Of a DNA stretch of 64,000 nt, positions 33,450-42,945 are shown piece after piece. The position numbers were made by a program, and so were the translations under genes. The stretch is from Mucilaginibacter endophyticus (lineage in GTDB: Bacteria; Bacteroidota; Bacteroidia; Sphingobacteriales; Sphingobacteriaceae), in assembly GCF_003351025.1 (NCBI RefSeq), contig NZ_QPCG01000001.1, forward strand, positions 1,619,949 through 1,683,948, written 5' to 3'. The notes under the pieces were generated by a model. That model did no database searches and was not told the origin of the DNA. It saw nothing but the letters and a program-made list of their open reading frames with translations. How positions within the stretch are numbered: position 1 is the first letter of the stretch; each line of letters begins with the position of its first letter.

Positions 33450-34253
33450 TTATCCCTGGTCGCTTTTATACATCCTTAAATGGACCGGCTGGTAGTATTC
33501 ATCAAGGTTTTCAGGAATTCGTGAATTGTACCCCAATACCTGCCGCTGATCGGCACTAAGCTTATCAATAAAATCATAACCTAACATCCTTGGGTAATCT
33601 ATTTGCGGTTTAATAAACGGACGTGTAAAGCCCAGTGTTAATGCCCGGCGCTGTTTGATGGTTTTATTTTCGCCCGCGGCATGCCATATGTTAGAATCAA
33701 AGAGAATGATGCTCCCCTTGGGGGTTACTGCCCTCTCTGCAGCCTGGTAAAAATATGTTTCGTTAGGCTTGATGTCTGTTTTATGGGATCCCGATAAAAA
33801 ATAGGTAGCCCCGTTTTCTTCAGTAAAATCATCAAGGGTAACTATCATCTGCACCAGTAGTTTGGTATCGCCCATAAAAGTGCGTACATCGCGGTGCATG
33901 TTGCTTACATAGGGATGCTGCTGCTGTGCATGCATTACAGCATTAAAGCCATTTAGTATATAGTTACCGCCTAAAAAATGAGCTATCTCATCGGCGCAAT
34001 ACATTTTTTCCATAAAAGGCAGGCTGAAATTGTCTTTTTCAACAAGGTGATGAAGCGTACCTGCCATGTTTGAACCAATGCCGTTTTTTTCCTGTATGGC
34101 CCGTCGTTTAACATATGCTTCTTTCAGATCCTCATTAATTTGTGCAACAAAATCGCTGTCTAACACATTCTCAAAAATTACCCATCCGTAATCACGTATC
34201 GCGACGCGGAAATCTTCGAAATGCCTGTCTCCGTAATTGACTCTATTTCTCAT
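33450..34253 (-). CDS. PhyH-family Fe(II)/2-oxoglutarate dioxygenase
   Basis: This 267-residue enzyme carries an HxD iron motif (SNMHRDVRTF, near residue 118) and a distal His in DSNIWHAAGENKT. It hydroxylates a small molecule or sugar-linked group. Such enzymes are uncommon in polysaccharide loci. Here it lies between a glycosyltransferase (26 bases) and the DegT-like gene (31 bases), so it may modify the same branch sugar or its acyl group. Confidence 0.88.
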   Translation of the reverse strand: MRNRVNYGDRHFEDFRVAIRDYGWVIFENVLDSDFVAQINEDLKEAYVKRRAIQEKNGIGSNMAGTLHHLVEKDNFSLPFMEKMYCADEIAHFLGGNYILNGFNAVMHAQQQHPYVSNMHRDVRTFMGDTKLLVQMIVTLDDFTEENGATYFLSGSHKTDIKPNETYFYQAAERAVTPKGSIILFDSNIWHAAGENKTIKQRRALTLGFTRPFIKPQIDYPRMLGYDFIDKLSADQRQVLGYNSRIPENLDEYYQPVHLRMYKSDQG

Positions 34254-34279
34254 GTATCGTATTATTGATTTCCAGTAAA

Positions 34280-35410
34280 TTAGTTTAACTCCATAATTTG
34301 CATCATCCTGGCGTTTACCTTATGCACGTCAAACTTTTCCCTGGCCAATGCCAGTCCGTTAAGTCCGAAACTGCTAATATCCTGATTGTTGGTTATGAAG
34401 TGCTCCATTTTGCGTACCAGCTCGGTTGTGTTTTTAACGGGGATTAAAAAGCCGTTGGCATTAGCAGATGTTTCTACCGTTTCCCGGCATCCAACCGAAT
34501 CGCAGGTTATAATGGCGCGGGCCATAGCCATGGCTTCAAGCAAACAGCGGGGAATGCCCTCGCGGTAATATGAAGGCAACACAACAACCGATGAACTACT
34601 TAAATACGGCCTTACATCATCAACGGCTCCCAGGTAATCGATCACACTTCTGTGCTTTATCTCTTCAAATAAATCGGGGTGAATGGCATCAACATTGTCA
34701 TCATAAGGGCCTATAAGCTTGAAGGTTACCTGTGGGTATTTTAAATACACGATTTGTGCGGCTTCAAAATACTCTTGGATCCCTTTAGCGTTGATGAGCC
34801 TGGATACCATGATAAAACTTATGTTATTAATATCCGGCTGAGTAGGGGTGTAGTGGTTTAAATCAACCCCCGAGCCGTTAACAACACTGGTTTGATGCTT
34901 TGCAGTTATTATTTTGGAATCAAGCAGGGTTTGAACATCATCTTTATTCTGAAATATGACAGACAAGCCGGGTCTGTTTCTGAGACTTAGCTTAAGCAGC
35001 GTACGGGTAATTTTGCTTATGGCAGTTGTGTTTCCGGCTACAAAGTTGTAACCCAGGCCCGAAAGCATAGGGGTTATTTTTTGTACGCCGGCCAGTTTTG
35101 CCGCAAGCGTTCCGTAAATAACGGGCTTAAGCGTGTAAGGGAAAAAAACATCCGGTTTTAGCTTTTTAATGAGCTTGTAAAGCCTGTATGCATATTGCAA
35201 ATCGGATAAAACAGATACATTACTGCCGTTTAGCTTGTTTTCAAATACAATAATGTTTAGTAATTCAAGTTTTGCACGTTGATCGGCCGGTATGGTAGGA
35301 GTAAAAACATACACTGTATGTTCTTTTCGCATCAGTTCAACTAATTTGCCCCTGAAATCAATAAGCGACTTTGCTGAATCGCAGGCTATCAGCACTTTTT
35401 TGCTTGTCAT
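34280..35410 (-). CDS. GT4-family glycosyltransferase
   Basis: The 376-residue GT-B protein starts with KVLIACDSAKSLIDFRGKL and has a C-terminal nucleotide-sugar domain with the EX7E motif REGIPRCLLEAMA. Its N-terminal part resembles PglA/WbpT-like transferases that add amino sugars to lipid-linked oligosaccharides. The donor and acceptor are unknown. It follows the epimerase by 80 bases and precedes the PhyH gene by 26. Confidence 0.9.
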   Translation of the reverse strand: MTSKKVLIACDSAKSLIDFRGKLVELMRKEHTVYVFTPTIPADQRAKLELLNIIVFENKLNGSNVSVLSDLQYAYRLYKLIKKLKPDVFFPYTLKPVIYGTLAAKLAGVQKITPMLSGLGYNFVAGNTTAISKITRTLLKLSLRNRPGLSVIFQNKDDVQTLLDSKIITAKHQTSVVNGSGVDLNHYTPTQPDINNISFIMVSRLINAKGIQEYFEAAQIVYLKYPQVTFKLIGPYDDNVDAIHPDLFEEIKHRSVIDYLGAVDDVRPYLSSSSVVVLPSYYREGIPRCLLEAMAMARAIITCDSVGCRETVETSANANGFLIPVKNTTELVRKMEHFITNNQDISSFGLNGLALAREKFDVHKVNARMMQIMELN

Positions 35411-35490
35411 AACAGTATAATAAGCAATGATTTAATTGAGATAAGGTTAATGCTGCTCAAGTGATCATGCACTAAGCAAAAGCGGCATTC

Positions 35491-36567
35491 TTAGTGTACA
35501 AGAACGGGTTCGGGCTGGATGTTATAGTACGTTTTATACCACGCTATAAATCGCTCTACCCCGGTAGGTACAGAAACTTCAGGTTTGTAACCAAGCATTT
35601 CATCTAAATTTGAAACATCAGCACAGGTTTCGGCAACATCGCCATCCTGCATTGGCATTAATGTTTTGATTGCTTTTTTATTTACCTGTTTCTCAATTTC
35701 GGTAACAAAGTCAAGCAGATTTACGGGCGCACCCCTGCCAATGTTGAATACCCGGAACGGAGCAGATGAAGTAGCCGGATCCGGTTTTTGAGCATTCCAG
35801 AGGTAATTGCGTTCTGCCGGTTGATCAATGGTATGAATAATACCGTTAACGATATCATCTACATAGGTGAAATCGCGCAGCATATTACCGTTGTTAAATA
35901 CCTGGATAGGTTTACCTTCCAAAATTGCTTTGGTAAAAATGAACAAAGCCATATCCGGCCGGCCCCATGGCCCGTAAACTGTAAAAAAGCGTAATCCTGT
36001 GGTGCGCAGATTAAACAAATGGCTGTAAGTATGCGCCATCATTTCATTGGCTTTTTTTGATGCCGCGTATAGTGAAACCGGATGATCGGCAATTTCATGC
36101 TCGCTGAATGGCATTTTTTTGTTTAAACCGTACACACTTGACGAACTGGCGTAAACAAGGTGATCAATGCTGAAATGCCTGCAGCACTCCAGTATGTTCA
36201 GGAAGCCTTTGATATTCGAGTCTATGTAAACCTCTGGATTGGTAAGGCTGTAGCGTACCCCTGCCTGGGCTGCCAGGTTGCAAACCGCGTCAAACTTATG
36301 ATCCCGAAATTGTTGTTCAAGGTTTTCCTTGTCGGTTATATCCAGTTTTACGAATGTGTAATTAGGATAGCTGGTGCTTACAACCGGTTTGTTATAAACA
36401 ATATCAGATACTTTGATACCGGCATCCTGCAAGCGGGCGTGTTTTAGATTTACATCATAATAATCGTTAATGCTGTCGATACCAACAACGGTATCGCCAC
36501 GCTTAAGCAATTTTTGGGTTAAATGATAGCCAATAAACCCCGCTGTGCCGGTGATTAAAATTTTCAT
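35491..36567 (-). CDS. NAD-dependent UDP-sugar epimerase (UDP-glucuronate 4-epimerase-like)
   Basis: The 358-residue SDR enzyme has the NAD motif [10 protein letters not shown] at residue 7, the catalytic Ser region YASSSSVYG and the active YAASK pair (about 158-162). The ending and the region [18 protein letters not shown] are typical of UDP-glucuronate 4-epimerases. It would supply a hexuronic-acid donor for the polymer. About 200 bases without a gene separate it from the next gene upstream, and the promoter may lie there. Confidence 0.88.
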   Translation of the reverse strand: MKILITGTAGFIGYHLTQKLLKRGDTVVGIDSINDYYDVNLKHARLQDAGIKVSDIVYNKPVVSTSYPNYTFVKLDITDKENLEQQFRDHKFDAVCNLAAQAGVRYSLTNPEVYIDSNIKGFLNILECCRHFSIDHLVYASSSSVYGLNKKMPFSEHEIADHPVSLYAASKKANEMMAHTYSHLFNLRTTGLRFFTVYGPWGRPDMALFIFTKAILEGKPIQVFNNGNMLRDFTYVDDIVNGIIHTIDQPAERNYLWNAQKPDPATSSAPFRVFNIGRGAPVNLLDFVTEIEKQVNKKAIKTLMPMQDGDVAETCADVSNLDEMLGYKPEVSVPTGVERFIAWYKTYYNIQPEPVLVH

Positions 36568-36767
36568 AAATGAGTGAAATTAGGTTTAAATGAAGCCTTG
36601 TGAGAAAAGGCGATTGATTACTGGTTAATAGTAGCGCGAACGCTTAAGCAGGTTTCAGGTAGATGCCTGCATAAAAGAATAAGGAAAATGATAGGTAGAT
36701 GCAATTAGATTTATCTGAGTAAAAAATGTACCAAATTGCGAGAGTTTTAAATGTGAACAGATAAATC

Positions 36768-37202
36768 TTACTTCATAGAATACGTGTATTTCCTTCCGTT
36801 TTTTAGCGGATCGCTATTGTCTGAAGTCGAGAAATACAATGTGTTGCCCCAGTGGCTAAATTGTCCCAAACCAAAATTACGAATGTCGTTATGGTTGGAG
36901 TGGGCCGGCCCAAGCTCAACGCCATTTTCAAAAAGCCTGAGTTTTGATACTGTTGGCGAGGTATTGGAATCACCAATTTCTGTCAGGTCGTAACCGATTT
37001 TGTAGCAAAAACCACTGTCTACTCTTAATCCTATTAAACTTATCGTTTTAATAGATTCATCTTGTGGTGCAACATTGGTAGTTGTAGGTACCGTTGGCAT
37101 TGGCTGCGCTCCTTTTTTACAGCTGGTGGTAAAAGCCGCGATGGCTACAGTTGTTATTATAGGCAACACAACATTTCGGATGGATTTGATAATTGTTTTC
37201 AT
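36768..37202 (-). CDS. Small lipoprotein, unknown function
   Basis: The 144-residue product has a lipoprotein signal peptide with a TTSC lipobox at about residue 28, followed by a Pro/Thr-rich linker and a short beta domain (SLIGLRVDSGFCYKIGYDL). I know no family. It stands between glycosyltransferase and epimerase genes, 200 bases from the latter, on the operon strand. It may bind or hold the polymer at the cell surface, but nothing shows this directly. Confidence 0.65.
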   Translation of the reverse strand: MKTIIKSIRNVVLPIITTVAIAAFTTSCKKGAQPMPTVPTTTNVAPQDESIKTISLIGLRVDSGFCYKIGYDLTEIGDSNTSPTVSKLRLFENGVELGPAHSNHNDIRNFGLGQFSHWGNTLYFSTSDNSDPLKNGRKYTYSMK

Positions 37203-37257
37203 ATTAATTTTATTTAGTTAGTTAAAGTTGTTGCGCTACTTGTATAGGTGGGGGAGG

Positions 37258-38328
37258 TTATACCAGAGCATTAAGTATTGACTTGATAAAAACTTCGGGG
37301 GTACGATCTTCTACATATTGCATTATTAGGTCTTTATTGTGCTTTTTAGTATTTAGGGCGGTGTTAATAGCTGTAGTTAACGAGTTAACATTATCGGCTT
37401 CGGCAAGGTAAATACCAGGAATTTCATCAATGCCCCCTGCGCAGTTGGTGCTTATCACTACAGGGTTCAGGATCATCATTTGTAATAATACATTCGGGAA
37501 ACCTTCTTTTATTGATGATACCACACAGGCTTTGGCCTGTTTAAAATAAGGCATCGGGTTAGCTACCCAGCCTTTCAATATAACTCGGTCTGTTAATTTT
37601 AATTCACCGATCAGGTTTTCGAGAGTGCTTTGTTCCGGGCCTTCACCAAATATGAATAGTTTCAGATTTGGGCGGGCTGCCTTAATTTCATCAAAAGCCA
37701 TAATCAATATATCAAAGCCCTTTTCGGGGATGAGCCGGCCGGCCGCGCAAATGAATTCGGCTTTTGCATCTGCTGCGGGGAGCGCTACTTTGGCTTTTAT
37801 TAAATTTTGCTCAATATCTATTGGGTTTTTCTGAATGATTACCCTGTCTTTATCAATGTATGGAAGATGCTCAACAAATGTATCCCGCATGTTGGTGGTC
37901 TGGCATACTACCAGGTTTACACCTGGATAGCCAAACCAGTATGCTACTTTGTAGCTCCATTTTTTTATGCCACTGTACCGGGTTAAAACAGATGAACATT
38001 CTCTTACTATGAGTTTTGATTTTAAATACCCAATTCGCTTTAAAAAACCAAGATAGGCGTTTAAATAAGGGTGAGTACTAAAAACAATATGATCTGTACG
38101 GTAGGGGCTTAAGCTTTTGATCAACCCCGAAAAGCCGCTTAATATGCTGCCTGTACTTACATATTCGGCTTGCAGGTCATCAGGAATGCTTAAACCTCCG
38201 CTATCTGCTTTTTTTAAAAACAGCAAACCGGCATTGCTGGCACTGGCCGCTTGTAATAGTATATTTTCGGCCCCATTTGCCTGATCGGTTATTGAAACAA
38301 AAAGCAATTTTGGCTTCATCTCTGACAT
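37258..38328 (-). CDS. GT4-family glycosyltransferase with altered EX7E
   Basis: This 356-residue GT-B protein has the nucleotide-sugar domain FICAAGRLIPEKGFDILIMAF and the motif KEGFPNVLLQMMI. In the usual EX7E motif the second Glu is Gln here. That residue normally contacts the donor sugar or phosphate, so either activity is reduced or the donor is handled differently. The rest of the fold is intact. Its stop overlaps the start of the next frame by one base. Confidence 0.88.
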   Translation of the reverse strand: MSEMKPKLLFVSITDQANGAENILLQAASASNAGLLFLKKADSGGLSIPDDLQAEYVSTGSILSGFSGLIKSLSPYRTDHIVFSTHPYLNAYLGFLKRIGYLKSKLIVRECSSVLTRYSGIKKWSYKVAYWFGYPGVNLVVCQTTNMRDTFVEHLPYIDKDRVIIQKNPIDIEQNLIKAKVALPAADAKAEFICAAGRLIPEKGFDILIMAFDEIKAARPNLKLFIFGEGPEQSTLENLIGELKLTDRVILKGWVANPMPYFKQAKACVVSSIKEGFPNVLLQMMILNPVVISTNCAGGIDEIPGIYLAEADNVNSLTTAINTALNTKKHNKDLIMQYVEDRTPEVFIKSILNALV

Positions 38329-39245
38329 TAGTTATGCTTACTAAGGTTTTTGATTTTTCTGAACACTTTTTTAAACGGCCCCATGGCGCTAAATACTTTG
38401 CGTTTTCCGTCAACAACCAATAAACCGTCTTCAAAATTTATGGTGTGCAAGCCTTCATCATAAGGGGCCTGAGGTAGCAATTCAAATGCAGTGCGGTATT
38501 GAAAATCAGATTCGGTGATGGTGGTTATCTCATTGATCATTACCGACCCGCCATAGCACCTTTTGGGGTTTTGGCTTGGCATATAAAGTTTTTGCCCCAC
38601 AATAAACAGGCGGCCGGCAGAACGACTTACATTTGAAGCTACCCTTATAGGGTTTTGTTTGTGAGCTTTAAACGGCGCGTCAAGCTTATCTGCATAAAAC
38701 AAGTACAGTACGCCGTGTTGCCCCGACACGCTGGTAAAAAGCCAGTATTTGTCGTTGTAACGTATGATAGAGCTGTCAACAAATGCCTGGCCTTCTAACA
38801 GCACCCTTATTTTTTCAAATTTATATGGGTTATTCATATCAATTTGATACAACGAGACCTGTTTGGCTGTTGCTGTTTCCGGGATGCAATACAGCTGGTC
38901 GGCGTCTGTGAACATATAAGGGTATGAGAGGTGAATATCATCTTTCATGATACCATTTACTTTTTTCTTGTTCTTAAAATGCATGTCGTCCGTCATCATT
39001 ATCTCGCCTCGTCCTTTCCAGAAATTGAGCTCCTCATAGTAGAGGTGCACACGGCCGTTTATATTTGCTGTGAAAGGATCGGCGGCATAATCTGCCTTGT
39101 CTTCTAACAACCAGTTAATTTTGCCGTTTAGCTGTTTAGTAAGGATTAGGTTTTCAGGAGATTGTAAGATGTAACCTATGTTCCATTTATCATAGCTGAA
39201 TAATTTATGAATAATAGAATTAAGTGCAGAGAGAAGATCTTTCAT
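38328..39245 (-). CDS. Beta-propeller glucosamine-inositolphosphorylceramide-transferase-like protein
   Basis: The 305-residue protein shows repeated beta-blade segments (YAADPFTANINGRVHLYYEEL, HLSYPYMFTDADQLYCIPE, FVDSSIIRYNDKYWLFTSV) seen in the N-terminal domain of plant glucosamine inositolphosphorylceramide transferases and in proteins beside formyltransferases. It has no second transferase domain. It overlaps the FemAB-like gene by 4 bases, suggesting joint action on one sugar step. Its reaction is not established. Confidence 0.72.
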   Translation of the reverse strand: MKDLLSALNSIIHKLFSYDKWNIGYILQSPENLILTKQLNGKINWLLEDKADYAADPFTANINGRVHLYYEELNFWKGRGEIMMTDDMHFKNKKKVNGIMKDDIHLSYPYMFTDADQLYCIPETATAKQVSLYQIDMNNPYKFEKIRVLLEGQAFVDSSIIRYNDKYWLFTSVSGQHGVLYLFYADKLDAPFKAHKQNPIRVASNVSRSAGRLFIVGQKLYMPSQNPKRCYGGSVMINEITTITESDFQYRTAFELLPQAPYDEGLHTINFEDGLLVVDGKRKVFSAMGPFKKVFRKIKNLSKHN

Positions 39246-39973
39246 AGTCGGAATACTTTTTTTAGAAATGACAGGAGTGTGAGTGATATAGGCAGATAGT
39301 CGGTTTCTTGTAGCAGGCTTCCACCAAAACTATCTTTGAATTTGTTTATTTTTAAAAGCTCATTATCTGAAGTGTTGTAGGCATAACCGCCCAGATCATA
39401 AATTTTAAAGCCCTGCTGTTTAAAAAAACGAATATCTTCAAAATGCAGCAACCGGTTTGCCCTGCCTATAACCGCCCTCAACTGGCTATCGTTTTCATTT
39501 CTGAACAACGATGCTGAATGCAAAAGCCTTACCCGTTGAGAGCCATTATCACGGATGTAGGCATGCATAACAACGTCCTGATCCTGGTAAACGGCCTTAG
39601 TAATAAATACGTGAGGTTTGTATTTATAAAAACTTTTGTTAAGGTTTTTCAATCCTTTGGTAACAGCGAAAGCGTTGTAAAAATCAATGAACTTTTTAAC
39701 GCTGGTACCCATTACGGTAGCTACGCCATCTTTTACAGCCCGGCGTATCTCATAATTAGTGTTTTTATCAAAGTTGGCTTCGATGGCAGGTAAAGGTTCG
39801 TTAATGTCGATAACTTTGGTGTAAAAATCTTCCCTGCGATACCCCGGAACTTCTTCATTGCTTTTACTTTGTTTATAATACTTTAAAAGGCATCCCCATA
39901 AATTAGGTTTAGCAGCAAACCATACAACTGTATAGGGGACTATCCGCATAGCGCGGTTGTTAATCTGGATCAT
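39242..39973 (-). CDS. FemAB/GNAT-like acyltransferase
   Basis: A longer open frame to 40084 overlaps the upstream asparagine-synthase-like gene by 97 bases, so I choose ATG at 39973 (MIQINNRAMRIVPYTVVWF), 15 bases after that stop. The resulting 243 residues contain FemAB-like features: NYEIRRAVKDGVATVM, a core strand with VVMHAYIRDNG, and DLGGYAYNTSD near the end. It probably attaches an acyl or amino-acid group to a sugar. It is tightly coupled (4-base overlap) to the beta-propeller gene. Confidence 0.72.
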   Translation of the reverse strand: MIQINNRAMRIVPYTVVWFAAKPNLWGCLLKYYKQSKSNEEVPGYRREDFYTKVIDINEPLPAIEANFDKNTNYEIRRAVKDGVATVMGTSVKKFIDFYNAFAVTKGLKNLNKSFYKYKPHVFITKAVYQDQDVVMHAYIRDNGSQRVRLLHSASLFRNENDSQLRAVIGRANRLLHFEDIRFFKQQGFKIYDLGGYAYNTSDNELLKINKFKDSFGGSLLQETDYLPISLTLLSFLKKVFRL

Positions 39974-39987
39974 AGGGTCAGTAAATT

Positions 39988-41829
39988 TTAAGCTACCTGG
40001 TAAGTTGATATTGGGTTTAAACTTTGATTTTTGAGCCATTGGGTAAACACAAGCAATTTCCAGATCTGCGTGGCCCTGTTCCATTTACCGCTCATGTGGT
40101 CATTTATCATGTCAAATGACTTTTGCACGTTAATGCCCGGGATATTCTTTAACTCATTTATAGAAAGATTATCCATAACATGATCTTTCAGTTCGTTTTT
40201 AAACCAGTGGTTGAGCGGCATTGTGAAACCCGATTTTGGCCTGTCAAATAGTTGTGCCGGTGCGTACTGGTATAAAATATCTTTCAGGATCCGTTTTTGT
40301 ACGCCATATTTAAATTTATAGCTATCGGGCAGGTTTTGGGCAAAGGAAACTACACGGTGGTCCATCAGTGGTGCCCTTGCTTCTAATGAAAAGGCCATCG
40401 TACCGCGGTCAACCTTAGTGTTTATGTCGCCGTTTAAATAGGTCTTGGTATCAAACGCTGATAGTTTCTGAAGAACACTTGTTGATTTTGACGACCAGAT
40501 ATCCATGAATGGTACCTGCAGGCCGGTGCCTGGGTTTTCGAGCCAGGAGTATTCAAGCCCGCCGAGCATAAGCCCGTAAAGTGATTTTATTTCCGGGTTG
40601 CAAATACCAAGGGCAATTAGTTTATGCCGGTAGTTAGGTGAAATACTGATGATATCTGCCAGTCTTTTACGCACTGGCAGCGGGCATTTAAATAGCTGGT
40701 CAACCATGCTAAACCATTTGTAACGACTGTAGCCTAAAAAGCTTTCATCTCCACCATCCCCGCTTAAAACTACAGTAACATGTTTTTTGGTGTATTTGCT
40801 TAACAGCAGAGTAGGGATGGCACTTGAATCGGCAAAAGGTTCATCGTAATACCTGCCAAAGCTTTCAATTAGTTCAAGTCCTTCTTCTTTGTTGCATTCT
40901 ATAGTGTGATGATCTGTTTGCAGGTGTGCCGCGATTTTTTGTGCAAATACACTTTCATCGAAACCTTTTTCCCTGAATTTTATGCAGAATGTTTTTACGT
41001 TTTTAAAGCTTTTCGCGGCAAGCGAAGCAACCAATGATGAGTCGATACCGCCCGAAAGATAAACACCCAGTGGTACATCGGCGTGCATGCGGATGTCGAC
41101 CGCATTGGTTATTAGCCGGGTTAAATCAGCCTGGGCTTCCTGGTATGAACCTTCATAATGCTCAGCGTGCACTAAATCCAGTTCCCAGTATTTTTTAACC
41201 CGGAAAGTGCCGTTATTGCAATCGAAACAAAAGGAATGTCCTGCCTCTAATTTTTTTATTTCGTTCCAGGCCGATTTGGGCTCAGGTACATAGCCCCATA
41301 TAAAGTATTCATTAATAGCTTGTTCGTTAAGTGTGACATCGCGGCCTACACATATTTGCGATGGCTGACTGGCAAATTCAAAATCGAGGCCGCAATGTGC
41401 ATAGTAAAATGGTTTTTTGCCAAGCCTGTCACGCGCGCCAAAAAGCTGACGGGTGTTGGTATCATAAATTGCAAAGGCAAACATGCCATTGAAATGATTA
41501 ACGCAGTTTTCGCCATATTCAAGAAAGGCGGCGGTAATTACTTCGGTGTCCGAATCGGTTGTAAACCTGTAACCTAATGCGGTTAGTTTTACCCTTAAGG
41601 TTTTGTAATTGTAGATTTCGCCATTAAAAACAATTTTAAGATGATTGTAGGTAAATGGTTGATCTGAACGGTGATCCAGATCTACAATAGCCAAACGGTT
41701 ATGGCCTAAAGTAATTGGTCCGCTGTGCTCAAATCCGGAGTAATCGGGCCCTCTGAAATCTGCCCGGGCTAATTTCTGAAATATGACGCCATCGTCATAC
41801 CTTGCAGTTGATCCATAAATGCCGCACAT
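39988..41829 (-). CDS. Asparagine-synthase-family amidotransferase
   Basis: A longer frame to 41868 exists, but class-II glutamine amidotransferases need Cys as residue 2, so the start is ATG at 41829 (MCGIYGST). The 613-residue enzyme has a glutaminase domain (about 1-200) and an ATP-pyrophosphatase domain starting with LSGGIDSSLVA (SGGxDS). In polysaccharide loci, relatives amidate uronic-acid carboxyls or form amides on sugars rather than making free asparagine. It lies between a glycosyltransferase and a FemAB-like gene, and may amidate or aminoacylate the polymer. Confidence 0.93.
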   Translation of the reverse strand: MCGIYGSTARYDDGVIFQKLARADFRGPDYSGFEHSGPITLGHNRLAIVDLDHRSDQPFTYNHLKIVFNGEIYNYKTLRVKLTALGYRFTTDSDTEVITAAFLEYGENCVNHFNGMFAFAIYDTNTRQLFGARDRLGKKPFYYAHCGLDFEFASQPSQICVGRDVTLNEQAINEYFIWGYVPEPKSAWNEIKKLEAGHSFCFDCNNGTFRVKKYWELDLVHAEHYEGSYQEAQADLTRLITNAVDIRMHADVPLGVYLSGGIDSSLVASLAAKSFKNVKTFCIKFREKGFDESVFAQKIAAHLQTDHHTIECNKEEGLELIESFGRYYDEPFADSSAIPTLLLSKYTKKHVTVVLSGDGGDESFLGYSRYKWFSMVDQLFKCPLPVRKRLADIISISPNYRHKLIALGICNPEIKSLYGLMLGGLEYSWLENPGTGLQVPFMDIWSSKSTSVLQKLSAFDTKTYLNGDINTKVDRGTMAFSLEARAPLMDHRVVSFAQNLPDSYKFKYGVQKRILKDILYQYAPAQLFDRPKSGFTMPLNHWFKNELKDHVMDNLSINELKNIPGINVQKSFDMINDHMSGKWNRATQIWKLLVFTQWLKNQSLNPISTYQVA

Positions 41830-41857
41830 ACAAAAAGGTAATAGGTTAATAAGTTTG

Positions 41858-42919
41858 TTAATTAGCAAGTAGTGTTTCGTATGCCAGGCCTATTTTGTTA
41901 AGCCCAAAGCGTTCTGTGATATCCGCCTTGATATTAGGATGTTGCCATGTTTGATTGCACGCGCGGATAATTTGTTGTTGTAATGTGCGAAGGTCGTTTT
42001 GTTCGGCTATAAATCCGTTAAAGCCTTCTCTTATCAGTTCATTAACTCCGCCAACCCTGAAAGTAACAACCGGAACTCCAACAGATAAAGCTTCAAGTAC
42101 CACATTAGGGAAACCTTCTGTAAAGGAGCTTAAAACCAGTAAATCATGTTTAGATATAACTTCAGCAACGTTTTTGATCTCGCCGATAAATGTTACGCGT
42201 TCGTTGAGCCCGTTATTTATTACCTCTTCTTTTAAAGTATTCATAAGCGGGCCATCGCCGGCTATAGTTAAAACATAATTTTGAGGTAACGCTTTCATAA
42301 CCTCCAGCAAACGAAATACCCCTTTTTCTTTGATCAGGCGATTAACCGCAATAAGCCTTTTCTGATCAGAAATTTGAGTTTGGGGTTTCAGAACGTTCGT
42401 TATAATAACCGGGTTATGGATAACTATAAGTCTGTTTAGGTTGATGTTATAGAGCCGGGCGACAGATTGTTTCATCTCTTCCGACTGGCAAACTATAGTG
42501 TTAAAGCGTACAAACAGAAACCTTGAAAAGTAATTGTAAAAGCGGGCTTTAAAGCCGTAATACTGTCTCATTTGCTGTGGGTTGTTTGATGCCCTGGCTA
42601 TTAATTGAGGTACTTTTACAAATATCGAAACAAAAGCTACCAGGATATTGATATGATCGGTAGTAGAGAAAACCGCGTATGGTTTTTCATCTTTCAGCAG
42701 TTTACGAAGTTTAAAAAATGAACGTGAAGCTTTTACTGTTTTCAGGTCCAAAAACCTGATGCCTGCTATTTCTGTCGAGAAACTGCATATATCTCCATTC
42801 AGAAGCACTACCACCACTTCATAATCAGGTTTGTTGAAATATTGAGATAGTAGCCAGTAAACGCGCTCGGAACCACCTGCGCCAAGTGAACTAAGGACGA
42901 GGAAAATCTTCTTTCTCAT
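41858..42919 (-). CDS. GT4-family glycosyltransferase
   Basis: The 353-residue GT-B enzyme has the N-terminal Rossmann motif LSSLGAGGSERVYWLLSQYF and the donor-binding EX7E block TEGFPNVVLEALSVGVPVV. It adds one sugar to a lipid-linked oligosaccharide on the cytoplasmic side. Donor and linkage are unknown. It lies 28 bases upstream of the asparagine-synthase-like start and 26 bases after the Wzy-like gene. Confidence 0.92.
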   Translation of the reverse strand: MRKKIFLVLSSLGAGGSERVYWLLSQYFNKPDYEVVVVLLNGDICSFSTEIAGIRFLDLKTVKASRSFFKLRKLLKDEKPYAVFSTTDHINILVAFVSIFVKVPQLIARASNNPQQMRQYYGFKARFYNYFSRFLFVRFNTIVCQSEEMKQSVARLYNINLNRLIVIHNPVIITNVLKPQTQISDQKRLIAVNRLIKEKGVFRLLEVMKALPQNYVLTIAGDGPLMNTLKEEVINNGLNERVTFIGEIKNVAEVISKHDLLVLSSFTEGFPNVVLEALSVGVPVVTFRVGGVNELIREGFNGFIAEQNDLRTLQQQIIRACNQTWQHPNIKADITERFGLNKIGLAYETLLAN

Positions 42920-42945
42920 TATAAGCTAAAAATTAGGATCAAGTT

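Noticed and set aside
39974..40084. Longer start of the FemAB-like gene
   Set aside because: It would overlap the asparagine-synthase-like gene by 97 bases; an ATG 15 bases after that stop fits better.
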